DNA of 64,000 bases from Arthrobacter sp. Soil762 (GCF_001428335.1 NZ_LMSG01000012.1:503136-567135); one strand, 5' to 3'; shown: positions 18,066 to 26,439, counted from the first letter of the stretch. Numbers and translations: made by a program. The notes: a model not told the origin generated them from the sequence alone.

Positions 18066-18174
18066 ATGAGAGAGCGTCAGCCCAAAAGGCGCGTTAAGTG
18101 AGAGAGCGTCAGCCCAAAAGGCGCGTTAAGTGAGAGAGCGTCAGCCCAAAAGGCGCGTTAAGTGAGAGAGCGTC
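18066..18174 (+). repeat. Intergenic phased tandem repeat, copy C
   Basis: Four direct copies of the core GTGAGAGAGCGTC (first copy one mismatch) at 18066, 18098, 18130 and 18162, exactly 32 bp apart. The three linkers are identical (AGCCCAAAAGGCGCGTTA plus a base). The linker resembles the right-hand linker of copy B (GGCCAAAAACCCACATTA), showing common origin. It lies between phoX and the menC stop codon. Confidence 0.93.
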
Positions 18175-18182
18175 GGGGTGGG

Positions 18183-19199
18183 CTAGTGGGCGGCCAGGAG
18201 GGCGTGGACGCGGCGCAGGCGCGCCAGCCACCAGCCGCGGCGTTCCGCGGAAGCCGCAAACTGCTCCAGCAGCCCGGCGTCGGCGGCGACGTCGCGGAGG
18301 CGGATGGCGCCGTCGTCGGCCACTAACGGATCCAGCGTGATATCCGAGGTGAACAGCGACACCGTCCCCAGCCCACACGCATACGGCAGCTCGGGCAGAG
18401 CAGCCGCCAGAGCCAGCCCGGCGCGGATGCCCACGGAGGTGTCCAGCGCCGAACTGACGACGGCGGGAAGCCCGGCCTGCGCCACGATGTCCAGCGCGCG
18501 CCGCACTCCCCCGAGCGGCGCGACCTTAACAACCAGCAGATCCGCCGCGCCCGCCCGCGCCACACGAAGGGGATCGGATTCCTTGCGCACGCTTTCGTCG
18601 GCCGCGATCAGCACCGGCGTCCCGGCGGCCCGCAGCTGCCGCCGCACCTCGGCGAGCCCCTCGATGGTGGGCACCGGCTGCTCGGCGTATTCAAGTCCGA
18701 CGGCGGCGAGCCGGGTGAGTGCCGAGACCGCGGTGGGCACGTCCCAACCGCCGTTGGCGTCGACGCGGATGGCGGCGTCCGGCAGGGCGGCACGGACGGC
18801 GGCGACCCGGGCGGCGTCGTCGTCGAGCGTCTGCCCGCGCTCGGCCACCTTGACCTTGACGGCGTCCACCCGGCCGAAGCGGGCCAGGACCTCCGGCACA
18901 CGGTCCGCGGAGACGGCGGGAACGGTGGCGTTGACGGGGATCACCGATCGGACGGGCGACGGGAAGCCGTGCCAGCCGGCCTCGATGGTGGCGGCGAGCC
19001 AGCGGGAGGCCTCGGCGTCGGCGTATTCGGGGAACGGGCAGAACTCGCCCCAGCCGTGCGGGCCGCGCAGCAGCAGTGTTTCGCGTTCCATGATGCCGCG
19101 GAACTTCACCCGCATGGGCAGGCTGACTACATGGGCAGTGGCGAGCAGTTCGTCCAGGGAGGGGAAGGCTGCGGGCGGCAGATCGGCGTCGGCGGGCAT
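18183..19199 (-). CDS. menC: o-Succinylbenzoate synthase
   Basis: A 338-residue enolase-superfamily enzyme that dehydrates SHCHC to o-succinylbenzoate in menaquinone synthesis. The catalytic set is visible: VDAVKVKVAERG (Lys, about residue 108), IRVDANGGWD (Asp), LEYAEQPV (Glu), LIAADESVR (Asp) and LLVVKVAPLGG (Lys). Start 19199 (MPADADLPP) is preferred; an in-frame extension upstream would overlap the CorA gene. It is the last gene of a minus-strand run after a CorA transporter (22-bp gap). Confidence 0.92.
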   Translation of the reverse strand: MPADADLPPAAFPSLDELLATAHVVSLPMRVKFRGIMERETLLLRGPHGWGEFCPFPEYADAEASRWLAATIEAGWHGFPSPVRSVIPVNATVPAVSADRVPEVLARFGRVDAVKVKVAERGQTLDDDAARVAAVRAALPDAAIRVDANGGWDVPTAVSALTRLAAVGLEYAEQPVPTIEGLAEVRRQLRAAGTPVLIAADESVRKESDPLRVARAGAADLLVVKVAPLGGVRRALDIVAQAGLPAVVSSALDTSVGIRAGLALAAALPELPYACGLGTVSLFTSDITLDPLVADDGAIRLRDVAADAGLLEQFAASAERRGWWLARLRRVHALLAAH

Positions 19200-19221
19200 G
19201 CCCTTCACTGTACCGGCGGCC

Positions 19222-20238
19222 CTAGATCCACTTGTTGTGCTTAAACGTCCAGTAGAGCCCCAGCCCCATGGCAACCATCAGGCCAAGGGCAAATGGATAG
19301 CCGAAGACCCAGTTAAGCTCGGGCATGGCGGTGAAATTCATACCGTAAATGGTCCCTACCAGCGTGGGCGCAAACAGGATGGCCGCCCACGCCGAAATGC
19401 GTTTCACCTGCTCGCTCTGGGCGAAGCTGGATTCGGTGAGCTTGCGCATTTCGTCGTTCTGCCGCTGCGCCACCAGGGCCGCGTTGACGGCGAGGGCGTT
19501 CTGCAGCAGCGCGCGGAAGGATGCCACCCTCTCATTGAGCCGGATCACGTGGTCCAGCACGTCACGGAAGTGGTCCTGCAGCTCGGGACCCGGTTGGTGC
19601 TCCGGTGATCCGGCCGCGAGGGCCTGGAGGATGCCCACCAACGGGCTGGTGGCACGCTGGAAGGTGATGACCTGGCGCGAGAGTTCGTAGATCCGGCGCG
19701 ACACGTCCGGATCGGCACCGAAGAGGTCGTCCTCGATCTCGTCCACATCGTTCTCCAGCCCCGCGGCCACGGGTTCGTACTCGTCCACCACCTGGTCCAG
19801 GATCCCGTACAGCACGGCCTCCGGGCCCAAGGCGAGGAACTCCGGCGTGGATTCCATCCGCTGGCGCACCCTTGCCAGGTTCGGAGATTCGGCGTGGCGG
19901 ACGGTGATCACATAATCGGCGCCGACAAAAACGTGGATCTCGCCGAAGTCCACTTTCTCCACGTCGTCGAGGTAGCGGGCGGGGCGGAGCACCAGGAAGA
20001 CGCATTCGCCGTAGTGCTCCAGCTTGGCCCGCTGGTGTCCGGCCAGGGCGTCCTCCACGGCAAGGGGGCTCAGGTCGAATTCCTCGGCCACCGACCTGAT
20101 TTCATTGGCGTCCGGGCGGTACAGTCCGATCCACGCCATTCCTTCGCGCTGCCTCAGGACGAAGTACGTCTCGTCCAGGCCGTCGGGGTCCGCCGTCCTG
20201 ACCCCGTCCACGTACACCGCGTTATCGATGATGGTCAT
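19222..20238 (-). CDS. corA: CorA-family magnesium/cobalt transporter
   Basis: A 338-residue divalent-cation channel. A long soluble N-terminal domain is rich in acidic and charged helices (QRMESTPEFLALG, ENDVDEIEDDLFG). Two C-terminal TM helices follow, the first ending in the selectivity motif GMNFTAMPELNW (about residue 300). Usual length. Its start overlaps the stop of the upstream MarR-type regulator by 17 bp, so it appears to be part of the ABC-regulator operon. Whether it works with that transporter is unknown. Confidence 0.92.
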   Translation of the reverse strand: MTIIDNAVYVDGVRTADPDGLDETYFVLRQREGMAWIGLYRPDANEIRSVAEEFDLSPLAVEDALAGHQRAKLEHYGECVFLVLRPARYLDDVEKVDFGEIHVFVGADYVITVRHAESPNLARVRQRMESTPEFLALGPEAVLYGILDQVVDEYEPVAAGLENDVDEIEDDLFGADPDVSRRIYELSRQVITFQRATSPLVGILQALAAGSPEHQPGPELQDHFRDVLDHVIRLNERVASFRALLQNALAVNAALVAQRQNDEMRKLTESSFAQSEQVKRISAWAAILFAPTLVGTIYGMNFTAMPELNWVFGYPFALGLMVAMGLGLYWTFKHNKWI

Positions 20239-20734
20239 GGCCGGGCCTCCTTGTCGGAACGTCGCTGGACCCAGCGTTCCTTTCGCGCTCCCAATCGTCC
20301 AGGAGTGCGGGCATCCTGGCGGCGAGGAAGCGGTAGAAGCGGCCCATCTCCGTCACTCGGGACCGGGCGGCGGATCCAACCGGCAGCGCCTCGGCGGTTG
20401 TATCCGTCAGGGCGGCGAGGCTTTGGTAGGTGGGGCTCTTCCGCATCGAGACGATGTACCACTCATCGTCGTAGAGGGCGTACAGGTCGCGGCGGCTGCC
20501 GGGCTGGGAGACCCGGTGGACGAAGCCCACGGTCTGCAGGTACCGGACGGCGCCGGACACTGCGGCGGCGCTCACCCCCAGTTTCTCCGCAAGCTCGGCT
20601 GCTGTGAGGCTCCCGTCCTCGGAGGAGACCAGGGCCATCAGGGCCCGGGCAGGCATCTTAGGGAAGCCCGCCGAGGCGAAGCCTGCTGCGGCCTTTTCCG
20701 CCGCGGCGTTGACCGCAGCCGCGTCCGCCGTCAT
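20222..20734 (-). CDS. MarR/GbsR-type winged-helix regulator
   Basis: A 170-residue regulator. A winged helix (about residues 25-100) has LTAAELAEKLGVSAAAVSGAVRYLQTVGFV, then a wing VSQPGSRRDLYALYDDEWY and a C-terminal helical dimerisation part. This architecture is typical of GbsR-like MarR relatives that repress adjacent ABC-2 drug-type exporters. Its ATG overlaps the TGA of the upstream permease (ATGA) and its 3' end overlaps corA. It probably autoregulates the operon through the palindrome at 23373-23388. Confidence 0.88.
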   Translation of the reverse strand: MTADAAAVNAAAEKAAAGFASAGFPKMPARALMALVSSEDGSLTAAELAEKLGVSAAAVSGAVRYLQTVGFVHRVSQPGSRRDLYALYDDEWYIVSMRKSPTYQSLAALTDTTAEALPVGSAARSRVTEMGRFYRFLAARMPALLDDWERERNAGSSDVPTRRPGHDHHR

Positions 20735-22362
20735 GCTGTACCCGTTTCCCGCTGCCGCATAACAACGACGGCCACGGCGCCGGTGAGCACTGCGATGGCG
20801 AGCATCCACCACGCACCGCTCCAGTCCGTCGTCGTGCCGTTGGGCACCGGGGTGTGGGAAAACGGAGACATGTTGCGGATGTCCTGGTTCAGGCCCACCA
20901 TGCCGCCGAAGATGCCCAGCACCACTCCGGCGGCCAGGAGCGCCCAGCCCAGACCGATGGTGGCTCGTGGCCAGAGGACGAACACCAGCGCAGGCACAGC
21001 AAGATAGATCAGTGCCGCGGGAAGCTGGGCCGCGGCGGTCTCCCATACGGCCCACACATCCATGGACGTGTCGCTCGAGCTGGCCAGGGATGCCCAGGCG
21101 CCCAGCCCCGCGAGGAACATGACCAGCACCACCGAGGCCGTGCCCAGCGCCAGGTAGCCGGTGAGCCAGCGGATCCGGCTTACCGGGGCGGCGAGCAGCA
21201 GTTCGGCGGTGCCGGCGGCCTCCTCCTGGCGCAGGCGGAGGACAGCCTGGAGTCCGCAGGCGGCGGCCAGCACTCCGACGATCGAAAACAGGACCGAGAT
21301 CATGATCTGGGTCAGCGACGCCCCTTGGGACTGGATGATTGCGCGAAGCACCGCGGTGGCACTGCTGTCGGCCAGGTCCACGGCGGCGATCGCGCTGCCG
21401 AGCGAGCCGGCCAGGAGTCCTCCCGCGAGTCCGCCCAGGCTCCAGCCGATGATCGAGCCGGTCTGCAGCCGCAGGGCGAGTGCAAAGGGGCTGTTCAGTC
21501 CCGGGCGGGCGGCAACCCGGCCGGGCAGGGCTCCCCAGACGCTTGCGCCGCTGTCCCGCCGTTCCAGGAGGACCCAGGCGGCTCCGAGGCTTACGGCGGC
21601 GAGCGCCAGCGGCAGGAGCAGCGGCCACCAGCGGTCGCCGGTGAAGGCGAATGTCTGCTGGCCCCAGCCGATCGGTGAGAACCAGCTGGCCGGGCCCGCA
21701 GTCATGACCGTCCCGCCGGCGTCGGGCGTGCCCGTGGCATCCCCGATGCCCCGCAGGACGTACGCCAGGACTACCAGCGCGGCGGAGGACCCGTTGGCGC
21801 CGCGGGATGTTCCCATCAGCTGGGCCATGAGGAGGCCCACGCCCAGGAAGGCCAGCCCGACGGCGCCCGTGGCGGCTCCCGCGACCAGGGCACCGCCCGG
21901 ATCAAGCCCCGCTGCCGTGAAGCCGGCGAACACCGCGAGTGCCACCAGGACGTTGGCTGCGGTGCCGTGCAGCAGGGTGGCCGCCGCGGGGGTCAGGCGG
22001 CCGGCCGGGGTGGATGCGATCAGCTCGGCACTACCGCTTTCCTCCTCGGCCCGTGAGTGGCGTACGGCCAGGAAGGTGCTCATCATGCCGGCCAGGAGGG
22101 CCAGGAAGGAGAAGATCTGGAAGAACGTGAAGGCGCCGATACTCGCCCCGCGGGCCAGGCCGCGGAGCATCAGGATGGCGGGGGTGGCGATGGCCACCTG
22201 CAGGATCTCGGCGCGGCTGGAATCCTCGCCGTAGGTCTGCTGGATGGCGGTTGCGGAGAAGAGTGCCAGGGCACCGATGCCCAGCACCCAGATGGCGAGC
22301 TGCCAGCGGTCCCGCCGCAGCCGCTGGCCCCACAGGATCCGGAGCGCGGCCACCTCAGCCAC
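20731..22362 (-). CDS. ABC-2 type exporter permease (tetronasin/polyketide-type)
   Basis: A 543-residue protein with about twelve TM segments in two similar halves, as in actinobacterial antibiotic-type exporter permeases (RILWGQRLRRDRW at the start, FSFLALLAGMMSTFLAVRHSR in the first half, FSIVGVLAAACGLQAVLRLR in the second). GTG 22362 is chosen as start. It follows GAGGGG and overlaps the upstream ATPase stop by 8 bp, and any farther start would lie within the ATPase gene. It pairs with that ATPase to form a lipid, drug or peptide exporter. Substrate unknown. Confidence 0.85.
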   Translation of the reverse strand: MAEVAALRILWGQRLRRDRWQLAIWVLGIGALALFSATAIQQTYGEDSSRAEILQVAIATPAILMLRGLARGASIGAFTFFQIFSFLALLAGMMSTFLAVRHSRAEEESGSAELIASTPAGRLTPAAATLLHGTAANVLVALAVFAGFTAAGLDPGGALVAGAATGAVGLAFLGVGLLMAQLMGTSRGANGSSAALVVLAYVLRGIGDATGTPDAGGTVMTAGPASWFSPIGWGQQTFAFTGDRWWPLLLPLALAAVSLGAAWVLLERRDSGASVWGALPGRVAARPGLNSPFALALRLQTGSIIGWSLGGLAGGLLAGSLGSAIAAVDLADSSATAVLRAIIQSQGASLTQIMISVLFSIVGVLAAACGLQAVLRLRQEEAAGTAELLLAAPVSRIRWLTGYLALGTASVVLVMFLAGLGAWASLASSSDTSMDVWAVWETAAAQLPAALIYLAVPALVFVLWPRATIGLGWALLAAGVVLGIFGGMVGLNQDIRNMSPFSHTPVPNGTTTDWSGAWWMLAIAVLTGAVAVVVMRQRETGTA

Positions 22363-23353
22363 GACCCCTCGCACCGAGCAGGTGCCGACGCCGGGCGGTC
22401 GCCGCCCCGGGCTCTCCCACGGCTGCCTCGGCGGCCACGGACGTGTCACCGTAATGGCGCAGGAACAGCTCCTCGAGCGATGGCGGCGTGATGATCAGTC
22501 CCTGCACGCCCAGGGAGCCCAGCACGGGGAGCACCTCGGCGATCCGGCCCGAGTCGGCACCAAACCTGACCCTGCCGCCGTCGGCCGTCAATCCATGCAC
22601 GGCGCTGAGCTCCCCCAGGGCACGGGTGTCCACGCCGTCCGCCGCGAAGGAGACCTCCGTGCGGGTGAGGTGGCGCAGGGAGTCCAGGGTGCCGCCGTCG
22701 ACGATCCTGCCTGCACGGATGATGCTCACCCGCTGGCACAGCACTTCAACCTCGGAGAGGATGTGGCTGGAGAGCAGCACGGTGGCCCCGCGTTCGACGG
22801 CGGCAAGCGTCTCCCGGCGGAAGACCGCCTCCATGAGCGGGTCAAGTCCGCTCGTGGGCTCGTCGAAGAGGTACAGCTCGGCGTCCGTGGCCAGGGCGGC
22901 GATCAGCGCGACCTTCTGCCGGTTGCCCTTCGAATACGCACGGCCCTTCTTGCCGGGATCGAAGTCGAAGGCCTCGCAAAGACGTGCCTTGCGCTGGGCG
23001 TAGGGCGTGCCCTCCGCAGCGCGGCCGGAGGTGCCGCCGCGCAGGCGCGAGAGCAGGTCGATGGTCTCGCCGCCAGACAGGTTGGGCCAAAGCCGCACGT
23101 CGCCGGGAACGTAGGCCAGGCCCCGGTGCAGCTGAACGGACTGCGTCCACGGGTCAAGCCCCAAAACGCTGGCCGTGCCGGACGTGGCTTTGGCCAGGCC
23201 CAGCAGGATGCGGAGGGTGGTGGACTTCCCGGCGCCGTTGGGTCCGAGGAATCCATGGATTTCGCCGCGCTGGACTTCTAGGTTGAGCCCGTCAAGTGCC
23301 CGGACCCTGCCGAAATGCTTGTGCAATTCAACGGTCTGGATGATGGTGTCCAT
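22355..23353 (-). CDS. ABC exporter ATP-binding protein (DrrA/CcmA type)
   Basis: A 332-residue ATPase: Walker A GPNGAGKST (about residue 38), Q-loop region GLAYVPGDVRLWP, divergent signature YSKGNRQKV replacing LSGGQ, Walker B LYLFDEPTSGLDP and switch His LSSHILSEVE. A C-terminal extension of about 100 residues is typical of the drug-exporter group. Start 23353 is preferred over ATG 23377 because the latter sits inside an operator-like palindrome. First gene of the run ATPase-permease-regulator-CorA(-menC). Confidence 0.9.
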   Translation of the reverse strand: MDTIIQTVELHKHFGRVRALDGLNLEVQRGEIHGFLGPNGAGKSTTLRILLGLAKATSGTASVLGLDPWTQSVQLHRGLAYVPGDVRLWPNLSGGETIDLLSRLRGGTSGRAAEGTPYAQRKARLCEAFDFDPGKKGRAYSKGNRQKVALIAALATDAELYLFDEPTSGLDPLMEAVFRRETLAAVERGATVLLSSHILSEVEVLCQRVSIIRAGRIVDGGTLDSLRHLTRTEVSFAADGVDTRALGELSAVHGLTADGGRVRFGADSGRIAEVLPVLGSLGVQGLIITPPSLEELFLRHYGDTSVAAEAAVGEPGAATARRRHLLGARGRG

Positions 23354-23360
23354 AGGCGGA

Positions 23361-23388
23361 ACATTACTCAATTTCATAAATTTGTGAA
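23361..23388 (-). promoter_or_regulatory. Promoter and MarR-type operator of the ABC exporter operon
   Basis: TTCATAAATTTGTGAA (23373-23388) is a 16-bp palindrome with one mismatched pair, fitting MarR/GbsR sites. On the minus strand TTCACA (23388-23383), a 16-bp spacer and TAATGT (23366-23361) form a promoter. Transcription would start about at the ATG (23353), so the mRNA may be leaderless. Confidence 0.5.
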
Positions 23389-23720
23389 GACTGCAAATCA
23401 GCTGGAGTTCCGTGTGTCATCCAGGAAGGTGGGAATGGTCGTGGCTGCTGGAGCAAGCTGACTGGATTCCGCTGGGGGCTGCCGATGAAAGCCAGCCCGC
23501 GCCGGAGGACAGCGTCGAGGCCTGGGGCCGCGACCCCGCCAACCCCTTGGGCGTACGGATTGCGGAAGGGGTATCGCGGCCGGCTTGGCATGTATCTCCC
23601 GCCGCTCCTGGAAGCCCTGGGCCTGGCCGAACTCACGCACGGGAAGCGGAACAACACAGTACGGGCCCTGCCGAAACGCTGACCTCTCGCTCCCGAACCC
23701 CGGGGCCATCTTTTACGGCC
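23389..23720. other. 332-bp intergenic region with a possible gene remnant
   Basis: On the plus strand an open stretch (about 23485-23682) ends in GRLGMYLPPLLEALGLAELT followed by a basic tail. It reads like a protein C-terminus but has no start, ribosome-binding site or recognised family. It may be a relic. Nothing else is recognisable. Confidence 0.3.
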
Positions 23721-24122
23721 TCACCCGGAGTGCAGGTACTTCTGCAGCAGATAACTGGTCTGCCGGGCGCAGCGCTTGATCTGGGTGAGGTGGTCCGCTG
23801 CCAACCGGGGCAGGACCCGGGCTGGTTCAGAGTCTAAGGTCTCGTGTCGAAGGGACCGTTCCAGGTCCATAGCAAGCTCGGCGAGGCGCTCCGCGCCTAC
23901 CATCTGGCTGGCGGTCTTGAGGCTGAGGACAGCGTCCAGGGCGCCGGCCAGGTCCCCGGTGGTCAGGGTCAGTCGCAGCTTTTCAGTCCTCTGGGGCAAA
24001 TAGTCGATGAAGTTCCGCACGAACACTATCCAAACTCCCTCGTCGTCATCGAGCTCGGTGCGCAGCCTATCCAGCACGGCCTGGTCCAGGAGGGGAAGGG
24101 CATTGCCCTCGTCCGGCGCCAT
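23721..24122 (-). CDS. Hpt-like domain protein lacking the phospho-accepting histidine
   Basis: A 133-residue, all-helical protein. LDRLRTELDDDEGVWIVFVR and DAVLSLKTASQMVGAERLAE follow the Hpt four-helix-bundle pattern. However, the usual His of the HxLKG motif is replaced (LSLKT), so phosphotransfer is not expected. It is clearly paralogous to the protein at 62279-62737 (shared SLKxxSxMVGxxRLAxLAxxLE). It may act as a binding partner of a response regulator or be an inactive decoy. Stands alone; function inferred. Confidence 0.8.
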   Translation of the reverse strand: MAPDEGNALPLLDQAVLDRLRTELDDDEGVWIVFVRNFIDYLPQRTEKLRLTLTTGDLAGALDAVLSLKTASQMVGAERLAELAMDLERSLRHETLDSEPARVLPRLAADHLTQIKRCARQTSYLLQKYLHSG

Positions 24123-24311
24123 TGCTGTCCTTCCTGCCCCCAGAAGCGGTGTACCGATGGACGTCTCGCAGGTCCCCCATACGACGCTATGCGGCCGGGG
24201 ATGCCGAAAGCATCAGTAGTAGGTACTCGACTTTTCAAGTCATCGGCACTGCGTGGCAGATGAGCTATCCGTCTCTTCCAATGCATATCCATATGGGTAT
24301 ACAATCGCGGT

Positions 24312-24644
24312 ATGGCACGGGCAGCAACAACGGCAGATACGTTCAATGCGGTGGCTGAGCCCCGCCGTCGGGAAATCCTGGACGCCCTCGCTCAAGGCGA
24401 GCGCCCGGTCAACGAGCTGGTGACCCTTTTGGGCCTGGCGCAGCCGCATGTGTCACGGCACCTGAGGGTGCTGCGCGAGGTGGGCGCCGTCGTCGTGCGT
24501 GACGAAGGCCGGCAGCGGCTCTACCGACTCAATCCGCAAGCCCTCAAGCCCATCCACGACTGGGTGGCCAGCTACCAGCACCTCTGGGAGGAGCGCTTCG
24601 ATCTTCTCGAGGACGTGCTGGAGGATCTCAAAGAAGAGCACTGA
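24312..24644 (+). CDS. ArsR-family winged-helix regulator
   Basis: A 110-residue repressor with the HTH VNELVTLLGLAQPHVSRHLRVL (about residues 35-57) followed by a wing VRDEGRQRLYRLN. No conserved metal-binding cysteines are visible, as in ArsR proteins paired with SRPBCC (AHSA1/YndB) genes. The partner SRPBCC gene follows after 13 bp. The two form the common ArsR-AHSA1 module, whose ligand is generally unknown. Confidence 0.92.
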   Translation: MARAATTADTFNAVAEPRRREILDALAQGERPVNELVTLLGLAQPHVSRHLRVLREVGAVVVRDEGRQRLYRLNPQALKPIHDWVASYQHLWEERFDLLEDVLEDLKEEH

Positions 24645-24657
24645 AAGGAGCAGGACA

Positions 24658-25161
24658 ATGGCACAGGCAAGCAGCACCATGGATGTGACGTTCCCCAGCG
24701 ACACAGAAATCCTGATCACGCGGACCCTCAACGCACCCCCGCACCTCGTTTACAGGGCCTGGACCACTCCGGAACTCGTCAAGAAATGGTGGCCGGGCCG
24801 GCGCGGTGAGATGACCGTGGCGGCCATGGACTTCCGCGTCGGCGGCGCGTGGCGGTACGTCATGGTGGCGCACGGCGAATTCGAGGTGGCCTTCCACGGC
24901 ACGTACCGCGAGATTGTGCCCAACGAGCGGATCGTCCACACGGAGGTCATGGAGATGCCGGGCACCGCGCCGGACAGCGAGGAGGGTGGCGTGCTTAATA
25001 CGGTCACCTTTGACGGGGCCGACGGCGGCGCCACCACCGTGCGGATCCGCACCGATGCGGGGAGCAAGGAAGTCCGGGACATGATTGCGCAGTCCGGCAT
25101 GGAAGGCGGCGTTCGCGAGCAGTTCGAGATCATCGAGGAGCTGGCGGCGTCCCTCACCTGA
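24658..25161 (+). CDS. SRPBCC (AHSA1/YndB-like) domain protein
   Basis: A 167-residue START-like domain: RTLNAPPHLVYRAWTTPELV, KKWWPGRRGE, GGAWRYVMVAHGEFEVAFHG and the C-terminal helix SGMEGGVREQFEIIEEL. The hydrophobic cavity of this fold binds small lipophilic ligands. GAAAGGAG sits just before the ATG at 24658, so the in-frame upstream reading inside the arsR gene is not used. Co-transcribed with the ArsR regulator. Confidence 0.9.
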   Translation: MAQASSTMDVTFPSDTEILITRTLNAPPHLVYRAWTTPELVKKWWPGRRGEMTVAAMDFRVGGAWRYVMVAHGEFEVAFHGTYREIVPNERIVHTEVMEMPGTAPDSEEGGVLNTVTFDGADGGATTVRIRTDAGSKEVRDMIAQSGMEGGVREQFEIIEELAASLT

Positions 25162-25177
25162 GCGCATCGCCTTAGGC

Positions 25178-25238
25178 AACGCGGGGTCACTTCGGGCCGG
25201 ATAAACGACGGTTATTGGGCCGGAAGTGACCCCGCGTT
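25178..25238. repeat. Intergenic palindrome related in layout to the AAGTGA-type repeats
   Basis: Perfect 16-bp inverted repeat (25178-25193 and 25223-25238; arm GAAGTGACCCCGCGTT) around a 29-bp centre, 16 bp after the SRPBCC stop and 13 bp before the next gene. It may terminate the upstream transcript. The arm shares AAGTGA-N4-GCGT with the core of repeats A-C. Confidence 0.85.
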
Positions 25239-25251
25239 TACACTTCACGGT

Positions 25252-26439
25252 GTGACAACCCCAAGCCGCCTCGCCACCCGATCCGCCACGGTCCCCCTGT
25301 ACGCGGCCGGCTTCGTTACCGCGTTCGGCGCCCACAGCATCGCTGCCGGAATGGGCGCGCAGAGCGGGAACATCGGCCTGACGCTGCTCAACTTGGGCAT
25401 CCTGCTGGCCCTCTATGACGTGTCCGAGGTCTTCCTCAAGCCGGTCTTCGGCGCCCTGAGCGACCGGATCGGAACCAAGCCCGTGATCGTCGGCGGCCTC
25501 CTGGCCTTCGCGATGCTGTCGCTGATCGGCCTCTGGGCGGCGGATCCGCTGATGCTTGGACTCGCGCGGCTGGGGCAGGGCGCAGCGGCTTCGGCGTTCT
25601 CGCCGGCGTCGTCCGCGATGGTTGCGCGGCTGGCCGGAGGCAAGAAGGCCGGGACCTACTTCGGCCGGTACGGTTCCTGGAAGAGCCTGGGGTACGTCAT
25701 CGGTCCGCTGCTGGGGGCGGGCCTGATCCTGGCGGGCGGGTTTGCCCTGCTGTTCGGCGCCCTCTCGGTGCTGGCGGCGGCCACTGCCGTGTGGGTGCTG
25801 GTGTCCGTTCCGCACCTGGCGCCGCTCCCCCGGCAGCGATACACCGTGCTCGATCTCGCCCGCCAGGTCACTGAGCGGCGTTTCCTGGTGCCGACGCTGG
25901 TGCTGGCGGCCTCGACCGGGGCGCTCGGCGCGGCGATCGGATTCGTTCCCGCCCTGGCCACCCGGCACGGCCTTGGCCCGGTTGCGGGAACGGCAGCGGT
26001 CAGCGTCCTGGCCCTCGCGTCGGTTCTCGTCCAGCCCTGGATCGGCAGGCTGCGGGACGCGCACCGCATCAGCGATAACAAAGGGACGACGGCGGGACTC
26101 CTCCTTACCGCCGCGGGCGTCGCACTCATCGCCCTCACGCCGGGCCCGGTCACGCTGTTCATTGCCGCGGCAGCCATTGGCGCGGGCGTCGGCCTGGCCA
26201 CGCCGCTCGGCTTCGCGCATTTGGCCGACACCACGCCGCCGGAGCGGATGGGCCGGACCATGGGTTCGGCGGAACTCGGGCGGGAACTCGGCGACGCCGG
26301 CGGGCCGCTTCTGGTGGGCGGCATCGCCACCCTCACCGCCCTGCCCTTTGGCCTCGGAGCCCTGGCACTGCTGGTCGCGGCGGCCAGCCTGCCGCGCCTG
26401 CCTGAAGCGCACCTCACAAGCGTTGCATTGCGCAGGTAG
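25252..26439 (+). CDS. MFS transporter (drug exporter-like)
   Basis: A 395-residue, 12-TM protein. The loop FGALSDRIGTKPVIVGG is MFS motif A, and RLGQGAAASAFSPASSAMVARL is motif B. It also has GYVIGPLLGAG (motif C) and a second half with GFAHLADTTPPERMGRTMG. This pattern suggests a proton-driven multidrug or sugar efflux pump. The GTG start at 25252 is chosen as the first possible codon after the intergenic palindrome; no strong ribosome-binding site is seen. Substrate unknown. Confidence 0.88.
   Translation: MTTPSRLATRSATVPLYAAGFVTAFGAHSIAAGMGAQSGNIGLTLLNLGILLALYDVSEVFLKPVFGALSDRIGTKPVIVGGLLAFAMLSLIGLWAADPLMLGLARLGQGAAASAFSPASSAMVARLAGGKKAGTYFGRYGSWKSLGYVIGPLLGAGLILAGGFALLFGALSVLAAATAVWVLVSVPHLAPLPRQRYTVLDLARQVTERRFLVPTLVLAASTGALGAAIGFVPALATRHGLGPVAGTAAVSVLALASVLVQPWIGRLRDAHRISDNKGTTAGLLLTAAGVALIALTPGPVTLFIAAAAIGAGVGLATPLGFAHLADTTPPERMGRTMGSAELGRELGDAGGPLLVGGIATLTALPFGLGALALLVAAASLPRLPEAHLTSVALRR

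Noticed and set aside
18066..18174. 32-bp periodic repeat as a CRISPR array
   Set aside because: The three 32-bp units of this copy are essentially identical throughout, linkers included; there are no variable spacers and no cas genes. The same core occurs in inverted orientation elsewhere.
23412..23837. 141-codon plus-strand gene overlapping the Hpt-like gene
   Set aside because: Low-complexity Pro/Ser composition and antisense overlap with a well-supported gene; only the possible short relic is mentioned.
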